A DNA stretch of 50,709 nt from Paracoccaceae bacterium (lineage in GTDB: Bacteria; Pseudomonadota; Alphaproteobacteria; Rhodobacterales; Rhodobacteraceae). The stretch lies in contig JABDLJ010000036.1 in NCBI GenBank assembly GCA_013003075.1, forward strand, positions 1-50,709, in the 5' to 3' direction. The notes under the pieces are model-generated. The model did no database searches. It was not told the origin of the DNA and worked only from the letters and a program-made list of their open reading frames with translations. Shown here one piece after another: positions 9,264-17,687 of the stretch (its first letter is position 1; every line of letters begins with the position of its first letter). Both the position numbers and the translations under genes were made by a program.

Positions 9264-10604
9264 TCAGGCTTCCTCGAGCGCCTCGACCGCCTTTTGCAGC
9301 TTGTCCTTGGTGACTTTCTTTTCCTTGGTCTCGGCCAGCTCGAACGCGTAGTCGACAACCTTGTCCTCGAAGATCGGCGCCTGGATTTGCTGGCGCATCT
9401 GCGGGTTTTGCTGAACGAACTCGAAGAACTGACGCTCCTGGCCCGGGTACTGGCGCGCCTGGTTCATCACCGCCTGGGTGATCTCGGCATCGGTGACCTC
9501 GATCTTGTTCTTCTGGCCCAGCTCGGCCAGCAAAAGCCCCAGGCGCACGCGCCGTTCGGCAAGCGTCTTGTGCTCATCCGTGGGCTCGATCTCGGGGTGA
9601 TCGTGGCCCTGATGCTCGGGGTTTTCCTCGTGCCAAAGCTGATGCGCGATCTGTCCGGCCTCGGCGTCAACCAGCGAGGCCGGCAAATCGAACTTCACCT
9701 TCTTGTCGAGCGCATCGAGCAGTCCGCGCTTCATGATCTGCCGCGCGGCGCCGGAATACTCGGCCTCCAGACGCTCTTTGATCTGGCCCTTGAGGGCGTC
9801 AAGATCGTCGGCGCCGTATTTCTTGGCCAAATCATCGTCAATCTCGGCCGCTGCCGGCGCCTTGACCTCTTTCACTGTGCAGTCGAAGACCGCTTCCTTG
9901 CCGGCCAGGTTTTCGGCCTGGTAGTCGGCGGGGAACGAGACGGTCACCGCGACCTCTTCGCCGGCCTTGGCGCCGACCAGTTGCTCTTCAAAACCGGGAA
10001 TGAAGCTGTTGGAGCCCAGGACCAGCGGATAGTCTTCCGCCGCGCCGCCATCGAAGGGCTCGCCATCGATCTTTCCAAGAAAATCGATCACGACCTGATC
10101 GCCGTCCTTGGCCTTTGAGCCTTTCTTGCGATCCTTGAAGTTCTGCGCGCTTTCGGCAAGGCTGCCCAGGGCTTCGTCGATTTCGGCCTCGGCCGGCTCG
10201 ACGACAAGTTTTTCCAACTTGATCGAAGCAAGATCGACCTCGGGGATTTCCGGCAGCGCCTCGTAGGACAGATCGACCTGAACGTCGTCGCCCTCTTTCC
10301 AGTCCTCGTTGGTCATCTTGACATCGGGCTGCATGGCCGGGCGGTCGCCGCTGTCTTCGAAGTGCTTGTTCATCGCGCCATCGACGGCTTCCTGCATCGC
10401 TTCACCCAGAAGCCGGGCGCCGAACTGCTTTTTCAGAAGCGGCATCGGGACCTTGCCCTTGCGAAAGCCCTTCATCTCGACCTCGGGTTGCGCTTCGAGC
10501 AGTTTTTCGTTCACTTTCTCGTCCAGCTCGGCTGCGGTGACGGTGATCGCGTAGCCGCGCTTCAGACCTTCGTTCAGGGTCTCAGTGACCTGCATATTAC
10601 CCAT
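9264..10604 (-). CDS. tig: Trigger factor, ribosome-associated chaperone
   Basis: This 446-aa protein binds at the ribosomal exit tunnel and folds nascent chains. The N-terminal ribosome-binding domain has the signature [17 protein letters not shown] near residues 46-62. It is followed by the FKBP-type PPIase domain ([20 protein letters not shown] to FDCTVKEV) and a long helical C-terminal domain ending [14 protein letters not shown]. The start could be ATG at 10604 ([10 protein letters not shown]) or, as is usual in related proteins, the third-codon alternative at 10595 (MQVTETL); AAGGAC just before 10604 does not decide it. It ends at its own terminator. Confidence 0.96.
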   Translation of the reverse strand: MGNMQVTETLNEGLKRGYAITVTAAELDEKVNEKLLEAQPEVEMKGFRKGKVPMPLLKKQFGARLLGEAMQEAVDGAMNKHFEDSGDRPAMQPDVKMTNEDWKEGDDVQVDLSYEALPEIPEVDLASIKLEKLVVEPAEAEIDEALGSLAESAQNFKDRKKGSKAKDGDQVVIDFLGKIDGEPFDGGAAEDYPLVLGSNSFIPGFEEQLVGAKAGEEVAVTVSFPADYQAENLAGKEAVFDCTVKEVKAPAAAEIDDDLAKKYGADDLDALKGQIKERLEAEYSGAARQIMKRGLLDALDKKVKFDLPASLVDAEAGQIAHQLWHEENPEHQGHDHPEIEPTDEHKTLAERRVRLGLLLAELGQKNKIEVTDAEITQAVMNQARQYPGQERQFFEFVQQNPQMRQQIQAPIFEDKVVDYAFELAETKEKKVTKDKLQKAVEALEEA

Positions 10605-10621
10605 GTCCTTTTTTCATCTCC

Positions 10622-10706
10622 TGGTGCGGGTGGAGGGACTTGAACCCCCACGCCTTGCGGCGCCAGAACCTAAATCTGGTGCGTCTACCAATTTCGCCAC
10701 ACCCGC
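10622..10706 (-). tRNA. tRNA-Leu (anticodon TAG)
   Basis: On the minus strand the acceptor stem pairs GCGGGTG with CACCCGC. The anticodon arm is CCAGA-TTTAGGT-TCTGG with TAG in the loop. A long variable arm (GCGCCGCAAGGCGT) marks a class II tRNA, and the T-arm contains GGGTTCAAGTCCC. CCA is encoded at 10624-10622. It lies just upstream of tig in the same orientation. Confidence 0.96.
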
Positions 10707-10823
10707 AATGTTCTGAGGCGGCCCAATGGACCGCCTCAAAATTTCGCGCTCTTCTAGCAAAGGTCTGTCGCGGATGCGAGGGGAAAATGCGCGGAAATGG
10801 CAGCGCCGGAGCCGGTCGGCCGT

Positions 10824-10856
10824 GCCCGGCCGGTTGCCCGGGGGCCCGGGCCGGGC
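10824..10856. other. GC-rich inverted repeat after the NAD(P)HX dehydratase gene
   Basis: GCCCGGCC at 10824-10831 pairs with GGCCGGGC at 10849-10856, and the 17-nt interior can pair further. It lies 8 bp beyond the stop codon of the minus-strand dehydratase gene. There is no T-tract, so it may be a weak or factor-assisted terminator or an mRNA-stabilising stem. Confidence 0.4.
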
Positions 10857-10863
10857 GCGCGGC

Positions 10864-11745
10864 CTAGATGTGCCATGCCGCAAAGACGCGCGGCAGGGTT
10901 TCGGCCAGGTCCTCGGCAATCAGGCCGGGGCCAAAGCTGCGCGCCGCCTCCAGATGCAGCCAGGCGGCCATCTCGGCGGCGGACGTCGGCGCAAACCCGC
11001 GCGCCAGAAGCCCGGTGATGAAACCGGCCAGAACGTCACCCGAGCCGGCGGTTGCAAGCCAGGGCGCGGCGCGCTCGCCCAACGCGTCGGTGACCGAAAC
11101 GTGGCCTTCATGATCGGCGATGACGGTGTCGGGGCCCTTGAAGAGCACCGTGCAGCCGGCGCGCTCGGCGGCCTGGCGCGCCGCTTCGGCCTTGCTGATC
11201 GCCGTCGCGCCGCGCGCCTTGCGGCCGAGGTTTTCCGCGATGTCGGGAAACAGCTTTGCAAACTCGCCGCCATGCGGGGTCAGAACGCAGCCCGCGTGAA
11301 GCTGACCGAAGAGCGAGGCGGGATCGTCGGCATGCGCGGTCAGCCCATCGGCATCGAGCACCACCGCCCGCTCGGCCGCAAGCGCGGCGGTGACCAGGGC
11401 GCGGGTCTTCTCGCCGGTTCCAAGTCCCGGGCCGAGACAGATTGCGTTCATGCGCTCGTCGGACAAAAGCTCGACGAAGGCCGAGACATCGGCCACCGGC
11501 CGCAGCATGATCGCGGTCAGTTGCGCGGCGTTCTCGGCCATCGCACCGGGCGGCGCGGCAACCGTCACCAGCCCTGCCCCGATGCGCAGCGCGCCGCGCG
11601 CGGCCAGCCGGGCAGCCCCGCCATGACCCGGCCCGCCGGCCAGAACCAGCGCATGGCCATAGGCATATTTATGGGCCTCGGCCGATTTGCCAAGCGCGGC
11701 AAGCGCCCGGGGTCCGGGCATGATCTGGCGTGGCGCTGAGGTCAT
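10864..11745 (-). CDS. nnrD: ADP-dependent NAD(P)H-hydrate dehydratase (YjeF C-terminal, ribokinase-like domain)
   Basis: This 293-aa cytoplasmic enzyme dehydrates the S form of damaged NAD(P)HX back to NAD(P)H using ADP or ATP. Recognisable blocks are HKYAYGHALVLAGGPGHGGAARLAARGALRIGAG, AICLGPGLG, AVVLDADGLTA, LTPHGGEFAKL and the nucleotide-site motif ATAGSGDVLAGFITGLLARG. GGAGG six bases upstream supports the ATG at 11745 rather than the longer open frame to 11811. In many bacteria this domain is fused behind the epimerase in one protein (Nnr); here it is a separate ORF about 145 bp downstream of the epimerase gene. Confidence 0.92.
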   Translation of the reverse strand: MTSAPRQIMPGPRALAALGKSAEAHKYAYGHALVLAGGPGHGGAARLAARGALRIGAGLVTVAAPPGAMAENAAQLTAIMLRPVADVSAFVELLSDERMNAICLGPGLGTGEKTRALVTAALAAERAVVLDADGLTAHADDPASLFGQLHAGCVLTPHGGEFAKLFPDIAENLGRKARGATAISKAEAARQAAERAGCTVLFKGPDTVIADHEGHVSVTDALGERAAPWLATAGSGDVLAGFITGLLARGFAPTSAAEMAAWLHLEAARSFGPGLIAEDLAETLPRVFAAWHI

Positions 11746-11749
11746 TTTT

Positions 11750-11779
11750 GCCTCCGGCGGGCATATTTGAAGACCAAAG
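11750..11779. repeat. Rhodobacterales-type intergenic repeat, copy 1
   Basis: The sequence GCCTCCGGCGGGCATATTTG, continuing into AAGACCAAAG, matches a short intergenic element I recognise from Rhodobacterales genomes. A second, more canonical copy is at 31771-31803 in the opposite orientation (shared GCCTCCGGC and TATTT). Read on the minus strand its GGAGG is the Shine-Dalgarno of the dehydratase gene starting at 11745. Confidence 0.6.
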
Positions 11780-11890
11780 CTTGCCATTGAAGCCCCGAGT
11801 TTCCGCCCCATGAGCGTCCTGCGATCGCAGGCCCGGAGCGCCGAGGGGCATACCGGGGCGCACCGGCGGCGGCGGTTTGGAAGCTGGGGG

Positions 11891-12613
11891 TCATATGCCT
11901 GTCCCGCTGCCGCTGCCGTTTCCGGTCCCGCTGCCCGTCTGGCTGCCGGGGGCTGCGTGCGGCAGGCCGATATCCTTGACCACGACTTTTCCGCAGCGTT
12001 TTTTCGCCTCGGCCCTTTGGTGGCAGGGTTTCAGCGCATGGAAAGTCACGGTGAGATCGGCGAACAACTGAAAATCGCCCAGGCAGTCGCCGGTATCGCT
12101 GTTCACGCCAGAGGGGATGTCGATCGCAACTGCGTGGGCGGTCGGCGAGATGCCGCAGACCAGCGCGACATGGGCGGCATCGCCCTCTAGTGCGGCGCCC
12201 AAGGGGCGGGTCTGGCCGATGCCGAAAAGCGCGTCGATGAAGAGTGTCTTCTCATCGATGATGATCGCGCTGGGCCCGTATGGTCGGACCGGACCGATGT
12301 CGGCCCAGGCCAGGTGATTGGCGCCGGCATCGGGCGGCAGCTTGGCGGGATCGCCGAACTGCACTGCGGCGACATCCCAGCCGCGAGCAGCGAGGAGCCG
12401 CGCGACCACGTAGCCATCGCCGCCGTTGTTGCCCGGGCCGCACAGCACCAGGGCGCGGCCCGGCGCCTCGGCCAGTTCGGGCCACATCTCGAAGATCGCC
12501 TGCGTCACGCCGCGCCCGGCGCGCTCCATCAGCTCAAGTCCGGTGACCGCGCCGCTGTCCATATAGGCGCGCTCCAGGCGGCGCATTTCATCGGCTGTCA
12601 GAACTTGGCTCAT
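11891..12613 (-). CDS. nnrE: NAD(P)H-hydrate epimerase (YjeF N-terminal domain)
   Basis: This 240-aa protein interconverts the R and S forms of NAD(P)HX and so supplies the dehydratase encoded next. The family motifs are MRRLERAYMDSGAVTGLELMERAG at the N-terminus, VLCGPGNNGGDGYVVARLL, FIDALFGIGQTRPL, VAIDIPSGVNSDTG and FHALKPCH. After GKVVVKDIGLPHAAPG the protein ends in a low-complexity Gly/Ser/Thr/Asn tail coded by a hexanucleotide-like repeat (about 11894-11940). That is the point where a fused Nnr protein would pass into the dehydratase domain. Confidence 0.92.
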   Translation of the reverse strand: MSQVLTADEMRRLERAYMDSGAVTGLELMERAGRGVTQAIFEMWPELAEAPGRALVLCGPGNNGGDGYVVARLLAARGWDVAAVQFGDPAKLPPDAGANHLAWADIGPVRPYGPSAIIIDEKTLFIDALFGIGQTRPLGAALEGDAAHVALVCGISPTAHAVAIDIPSGVNSDTGDCLGDFQLFADLTVTFHALKPCHQRAEAKKRCGKVVVKDIGLPHAAPGSQTGSGTGNGSGSGTGI

Positions 12614-12658
12614 GCCACGCAGCTTAGCCCCTGGCGCAGGGCTCGGCGAGGGGTGTTT

Positions 12659-13191
12659 TCACCAGCCCGCGGGCATTGGGTCTTCGAACAGAAACGCCAT
12701 CGCCCCGGCGCGCCGATCCTCGTCCATGCGCGGCAACAGCGCGCGCACCGAGCAAAAGCCGTGGCCGCGATCGTCGAGGATCAGCGACCAGTCGCTGACC
12801 TGCGCCAGATCGAATGTGACGGCATCGCCAAGGCTTTGCCCGGGCATGCGGACCGGATCATTGGCCAAGACGCCGTGAAAGGTGTCGCCCTCGACCTGCG
12901 TGAAGCGCGCGACCCAGATGTTCTCGCCGCGCTTTGGATCGGGAAGGCGACTTTCAGCAGCGCGCCGCCGTCCTGCGGCATGGCCGCCACCTTGGCAAGA
13001 AAGGCGGGCAGCATGGCGTTTGCTTCGGTCCGGGCCCGATCCATCGTGGTATCGCCGGTTGGGTTGATGGCAACGTTGTTTTCTGCGCTCGCGCCGGCGA
13101 CGGTGGCCTTGGTATCGAAAACCCCAAGTTGTTGAGCGGCGAATACGATCAGGGCAAGCCCGCCCAAGACAATGACAGGATTACGGCGCAT
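12659..13191 (-). pseudogene. DUF2314 membrane-anchored/exported protein gene with a frameshift
   Basis: Two overlapping frames together make one DUF2314 protein. The first (from 13191) gives an N-terminal hydrophobic segment MRRNPVIVLGGLALIVFAAQQLG and the domain start MDRARTEANAMLPAFLAKVAAMPQDGGALLKVAFP. The second continues GENIWVARFTQVEGDTFHGVLAND, then RMPGQSLGDAVTFDLAQVSDWSLI. The break is at about 12940. Restoring one base (reading CCGGATCC instead of CCGATCC on the minus strand) gives VAFPDPKRGENIW in one frame. It is either a real one-base deletion or a sequencing error. Both halves read as normal conserved coding sequence, so the lesion is recent or artefactual. Confidence 0.8.
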
Positions 13192-13414
13192 GAAACTGAA
13201 AGCTGCACTTCAGCGGCGCCGCGAAAAAGACCGGCGCCCAGTGTGGCCACCCAAGAGAGGTGATTGCGGCGAAATTGGAAAGACCCTAAGGCTGAACTGC
13301 CACACCGCCAGGCACTGTTGCCCGAAGATCGGGCGGCTGTGCGAGGTGAATTTCGGAACGTCTTACCAACCTGCGATTCAATTCTGCCCAAGTAAACGCC
13401 AGTACGCCTATTTT

Positions 13415-13429
13415 TTAAGCACAACTTAA
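13415..13429. promoter_or_regulatory. Perfect CtrA-type site TTAA-N7-TTAA upstream of glnB
   Basis: TTAA at 13415-13418 and TTAA at 13426-13429 are separated by exactly seven bases, the consensus for the response regulator CtrA in alphaproteobacteria. It lies in an AT-rich patch about 100 bp before the glnB ATG. The rest of the 337-bp gap (13192-13528) shows no gene and no clear sigma-54 or NtrC site. Confidence 0.5.
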
Positions 13430-13513
13430 CAAACGCCGCTTTACCGCGACGCAGGGGGCGGTGGGCGAATTGGAACCGGGCCGAAGAAGTGGTTTTTGCC
13501 GCATGAACCATGA

Positions 13514-13867
<354 letters not shown>

Positions 13868-13944
13868 GCCGCGCTGAACTGCACAGGCGGTCCGGGTGGG
13901 ACTGCCGAAACCAAACTGACTAGCGAACAAGGATACTGTGCGAC

Positions 13945-15351
13945 ATGAGCAACCAAGACCTTCTCAAGACGATCAAGGACGAGGACGTGGAATACGTCGA
14001 TATCCGTTTCACCGACCCACGCGGCAAGCTGCAGCACGTGACGGTCATGTCCAACCAAGTGGATGAGGATTTCCTCGAAGAAGGGTTCATGTTCGACGGC
14101 TCGTCGATCGCCGGCTGGAAGTCGATCGACCAATCCGACATGAAGCTGATGCCCGACACCGCAAGCGCCTACATGGATCCGTTCTATGCGGAAAAGACGA
14201 TGGCGGTGCATTGCTCGATCGTCGAGCCCGACACCGGCGAGGCCTATGACCGCGATCCGCGCTCGACCGCCGAAAAGGCCGAGGCCTACCTGAAGTCCTC
14301 GGGCATCGGCGATACGTCCTATTTCGGCCCCGAGGCCGAGTTTTTCCTTTTCGACGACGTGCGCTTCTCGGTCGAGATGAACAAGGTCGGCTACGAGATC
14401 GACGCCGTCGATGCCTCGTGGAACTCGGATACCGAGTACGAGATGGGCAACATGGGCCACCGCCCCGGCGTCAAGGGTGGCTACTTTCCGGTCAACCCGA
14501 TCGACGATGGTCAGGACATCCGGTCCGAGATGCTGTCGACGATGAAGCGCATCGGGATGAACGTGGACAAGCACCATCACGAGGTCGCCTCGTGCCAGCA
14601 CGAGCTGGGTCTGATCTTCGGCTCGCTGACCCACCAGGCGGACGAGCTGCAGAAATACAAGTACATCATCCACAACGTCGCGCATGCCTACGGCAAGTCG
14701 GCGACCTTCATGCCCAAGCCGATTGCCGGCGACAACGGCACCGGAATGCACGTGAACATGTCGGTCTGGAAGGATGGCAAGCCGCTCTTTGCCGGTGACA
14801 AGTATGCCGATCTCAGCCAGGAGGCGCTTTATTACATCGGCGGCATCCTGAAGCATGCCAAGGCGCTGAACGCGTTCACCAACCCCTCGACCAACAGCTA
14901 CAAGCGCCTGATCCCGGGCTTCGAGGCCCCGGTCTTGCGCGCCTATTCGGCCCGCAACCGCTCGGGCTGCGTGCGGATCCCGTGGGCCGAAAGCCCCAAG
15001 GCCAAGCGCGTCGAGGCCCGCTTCCCCGATCCGGCGGCGAACCCCTACCTGTGCTTCTCGGCGCTTTTGATGGCCGGCCTTGACGGCATCAAGAACAAGA
15101 TCGATCCCGGCGAGGCGATGGACAAGGACCTCTACGATCTGCCCCCCGAAGAGCTGGCAGATATCCCGACCGTCTGCGCGTCCCTGCGCGAAGCGATGAC
15201 CGAGCTGGAGGCCGACATGGACTTCCTGTTGGCCGGCGACGTCTTCACCCGCGACCAGATCGCAGGCTACATGGATCTCAAGTGGGAAGAGATCTACGCC
15301 TACGAGCACACGCCGCACCCGGTTGAGTTCAAGATGTACTACAGCTGCTAG
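13945..15351 (+). CDS. glnA: Glutamine synthetase type I
   Basis: This 468-aa dodecameric enzyme makes glutamine from glutamate, ammonia and ATP. Diagnostic blocks are [19 protein letters not shown] near the N-terminus, the ATP-site region [18 protein letters not shown], and the glutamate-site segment [32 protein letters not shown]. The adenylylation site is Y397 in DLYDLPPEE, so the enzyme is of the GlnE-regulated I-beta kind. It follows glnB and ends in a strong terminator. Confidence 0.98.
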   Translation: MSNQDLLKTIKDEDVEYVDIRFTDPRGKLQHVTVMSNQVDEDFLEEGFMFDGSSIAGWKSIDQSDMKLMPDTASAYMDPFYAEKTMAVHCSIVEPDTGEAYDRDPRSTAEKAEAYLKSSGIGDTSYFGPEAEFFLFDDVRFSVEMNKVGYEIDAVDASWNSDTEYEMGNMGHRPGVKGGYFPVNPIDDGQDIRSEMLSTMKRIGMNVDKHHHEVASCQHELGLIFGSLTHQADELQKYKYIIHNVAHAYGKSATFMPKPIAGDNGTGMHVNMSVWKDGKPLFAGDKYADLSQEALYYIGGILKHAKALNAFTNPSTNSYKRLIPGFEAPVLRAYSARNRSGCVRIPWAESPKAKRVEARFPDPAANPYLCFSALLMAGLDGIKNKIDPGEAMDKDLYDLPPEELADIPTVCASLREAMTELEADMDFLLAGDVFTRDQIAGYMDLKWEEIYAYEHTPHPVEFKMYYSC

Positions 15352-15370
15352 GGCGCTGAAATAATGTTAT

Positions 15371-15400
15371 AAAAGGGCGCCTATCGCGGCGCCCTTTTTT
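15371..15400 (+). terminator. Rho-independent terminator of glnBA
   Basis: GGGCGCC (15375-15381), loop TATCGC and GGCGCCC (15388-15394) are followed by TTTTTT. AAAA precedes the stem. It begins about 20 bp after the glnA stop codon. Confidence 0.95.
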
Positions 15401-15457
15401 GGTGTTGTTCACACGCGCCGAATTGCGTGGTGCCGCGGAACGTGTCATATCTTATGG

Positions 15458-16033
15458 ATGAGCGAACAGTCCGATACTATCGGGGCAAGGGAATACGCGG
15501 CCTTGCAACGCCAGATCGTAATCGAGCTTTGGCAGATCCAGGAAAAGCTTCTGCAAAGCTACCGGACGATCTTCATCGCGTTCAAGACGCTATTGCTGTC
15601 GGCGGCCCTGCTGCTGATCAACAACGAAGATGCAACCCTGCTATCGCAGGTTTTCATCATCGTCGCGGGCAGCACGGCGATTTATTTCTGGTCCTACGTC
15701 ACCAGAGCGCGGGCCGGCAACGTGACGCTGCTTCAGGCGATGCTCTATGCGCTGGAAAAGGGCGTTGTGCTGGACGAGGACTATCACACCCAGATGCTGG
15801 CCTATCAAAAGCTTGGCCACTTGCGGCCCAGGGTCGCCAAAGCGATGCAGGACGTGACTGCGGAATACCCGCTGGAAAAGCACGGCGCCCGGCTCGTGCT
15901 GTCCAATCTTCCCCTGGTGTTCTTGGGGTTTTGGGGCGTTGTTATCCTTAACTATATCTACACTTATTATGTGCCGGTTTCGATACTGTGCAGGATATTC
16001 CGTAACGGGACACCTTGCATCGCCGGAAGCTAG
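15458..16033 (+). CDS. Small membrane protein of unknown function
   Basis: This 191-aa protein has an amphipathic N-terminal helical region (REYAALQRQIVIELWQIQEKLLQSY). Two closely spaced membrane segments follow (TLLLSAALLLI and VFIIVAGSTAIYFWSYV), then a cytoplasmic-looking helical stretch and a last membrane segment near residues 150-170 (LVFLGFWGVVILNYIYTYYV). I do not recognise the family. It lies after the glnBA terminator and has its own start; an 8-bp stem-loop follows it. Confidence 0.7.
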   Translation: MSEQSDTIGAREYAALQRQIVIELWQIQEKLLQSYRTIFIAFKTLLLSAALLLINNEDATLLSQVFIIVAGSTAIYFWSYVTRARAGNVTLLQAMLYALEKGVVLDEDYHTQMLAYQKLGHLRPRVAKAMQDVTAEYPLEKHGARLVLSNLPLVFLGFWGVVILNYIYTYYVPVSILCRIFRNGTPCIAGS

Positions 16034-16049
16034 GGCGCGTTGCTTGGCG

Positions 16050-16072
16050 AACCGCGCCCTCTGTGCGCGGTT
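16050..16072 (+). terminator. Perfect 8-bp stem-loop without T-tract
   Basis: AACCGCGC (16050-16057) pairs with GCGCGGTT (16065-16072) around a 7-nt loop, 16 bp after the stop of the membrane protein gene. No T-run follows, so termination would be weak or factor-assisted. I see nothing else in the remaining gap to 16308. Confidence 0.35.
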
Positions 16073-16308
16073 GGCCCCATGGCCCGGCCCACAATCGGCA
16101 AAATGCGGACACGGCAGGGCGCCGATGCGCGGTTTGTCGCTGGCCGGACTGCGGTAACTGGAACCAATATCGGCTCAAAAGATCCCATTGTTTCGAAATC
16201 CGCGCAAATCTCAGCGCTGCACGGGCGCTTGGCCACACTCTCTTCACATTCTGTTGGTACGTCATAAACCAAGCAATCCGAAACTGAATTGGCTGGTGGA
16301 GCATCCCC

Positions 16309-16779
16309 ATGACAGATACCTCGAAAGCAAGCGACGCCTTCCCGGACCTGCCTCCGGCGGAGATTGATCTGTCCGACAAGAAACTGCATCCCTGGGAAGA
16401 GATGGGCAGCGGTACGCTCGCCGAGCGCGAGCAATCGGCCTTGCGCGGCATGCGCTCTTCGCTGGCGGTAGAGCGCGCGCCCCAAGAGCCGAGCTTTTTC
16501 GAAAAATGCGGCATCCATTTCACCGCAGCCTCGGCCGCCGCAGACCGCCTGGGCGTCGACAACCGTAAGGAAGCGTCCGACCCGATCGCACGGCTGACCG
16601 TCTACGCGATGAACGCCTCGGTGATGGTCTTCGTCTTTCCGCTGGGCGTGGCGCTCTTGCTGCTCAACGTCCTTGCGGGCGAGAACCTGCGCACCACGGC
16701 ACATGTGATGGCGCTGGCGGGGCTGGGCATGGCGCTGAACATGACCGAAACCGGCGCGCGCATCTTCGGCGCAGGCTAG
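16309..16779 (+). CDS. Small protein with two C-terminal membrane segments, unknown function
   Basis: This 156-aa protein has an acidic soluble N-terminal half (DAFPDLPPAEIDLSDKKLHPWEEM) and a hydrophobic C-terminal hairpin (ASVMVFVFPLGVALLLLNVL and VMALAGLGMALNM). I do not recognise a family. Its stop codon overlaps the stop of the convergent N-demethylase gene by 4 bp, so neither gene has room for a separate terminator. Confidence 0.65.
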   Translation: MTDTSKASDAFPDLPPAEIDLSDKKLHPWEEMGSGTLAEREQSALRGMRSSLAVERAPQEPSFFEKCGIHFTAASAAADRLGVDNRKEASDPIARLTVYAMNASVMVFVFPLGVALLLLNVLAGENLRTTAHVMALAGLGMALNMTETGARIFGAG

Positions 16780-17555
16780 ATCCGGCCAGCACGCCGCAGA
16801 TCGGCGCGCTGCGCCTCGCCGAGATCGGCGAGCGCAACGACAATCGTATGAATTGAAAACACCACGGCGCCGCTTTCGGGCAGGCGCATCAGGATCTGGC
16901 GCTCTGATCGCACAAAGCCGGGCGACCGGCCGGGCAGGCGCGGATCGCTTTGCCGGCGCGGCTGAAAAAGCGCCGGATCATCGTAGAGCAGAAGATTGGC
17001 CCGCATCAGCGGCGCATCGGGGCGAATGCCGTCAAACAGGCGTTGCACACGCGCGGCGATATCGGGCGTGTAGCTTGGGACCGGCGCATGGATCGGCACC
17101 AGCGGCCGGCCGATCTTGTCGCTCAAGGCCCAGCTTGCCGGAAAGCACAGGACCGCGGCGGTCAGCACATGGCCCTCGGGGCCGGGCTGCAAAAGGCAGA
17201 GATCCTGCTGAAAGAGCCGGCCCAGCGTTTCCAGCGGCGCCCGGGGGTTCAGCGGGACCCTTGCGCCGCCCGGCCGCACAACGTGGTCCGGTCGCACCGA
17301 AAACCCCGGCAGGTCCGCGCAGGCCGCCTGCCCCATCCCATACAGCTCTGCCAGCGCCGAACTTGCCTCGGGCCGGGCGGCGATCACGTCATCATGGCGC
17401 TGCGCGATCAACCTGTCGCGAAGCGCCATCTGCTGGGGATACATCTGGTCGCAGCGCAGCCAGTCCCGCGGCCCCGGCTGGACGCCCGGCAGCCGCGCGG
17501 ACAACGCAAGCGGCCACAGATCATCGGGGAATTTCGGATGCAGAATGGCTGTCAT
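16776..17555 (-). CDS. Haem-dependent oxidative N-demethylase family protein (DUF3445)
   Basis: This 259-aa protein carries DUF3445 family blocks: LAELYGMGQAACADLPGFSV, the core LTAAVLCFPASWALSDKIGRPLVPIHAPVP, MRANLLLYDDPALFQPR, RSERQILMRLPESGAVVFSIHT and a short C-terminal helix. Characterised members use haem and oxygen to demethylate secondary amines such as dimethylamine, and a member is the DUF3445 subunit of the Dmm dimethylamine monooxygenase. No reductase or other dmm subunits are nearby, so substrate and partner are unknown. It is transcribed divergently from dddP with 132 bp between the start codons. Confidence 0.85.
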   Translation of the reverse strand: MTAILHPKFPDDLWPLALSARLPGVQPGPRDWLRCDQMYPQQMALRDRLIAQRHDDVIAARPEASSALAELYGMGQAACADLPGFSVRPDHVVRPGGARVPLNPRAPLETLGRLFQQDLCLLQPGPEGHVLTAAVLCFPASWALSDKIGRPLVPIHAPVPSYTPDIAARVQRLFDGIRPDAPLMRANLLLYDDPALFQPRRQSDPRLPGRSPGFVRSERQILMRLPESGAVVFSIHTIVVALADLGEAQRADLRRAGRI

Positions 17556-17687
17556 GGCCGCAATCTAACCTGCAAAGCGCCGGCCGGGTTGGCGAAAACG
17601 ACATCACATCGCGTCGGTTTTGGGCAGGACGCACGGCGCGGGTCCGGTCGATCCTGCCTGCATAGGCTGCGTTGAAAAGGCCCGCCA

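Noticed and set aside
13149..13511. 120-codon minus-strand frame in the glnB upstream region
   Set aside because: No RBS, no recognisable fold, overlaps the regulatory region and the start of the DUF2314 gene.
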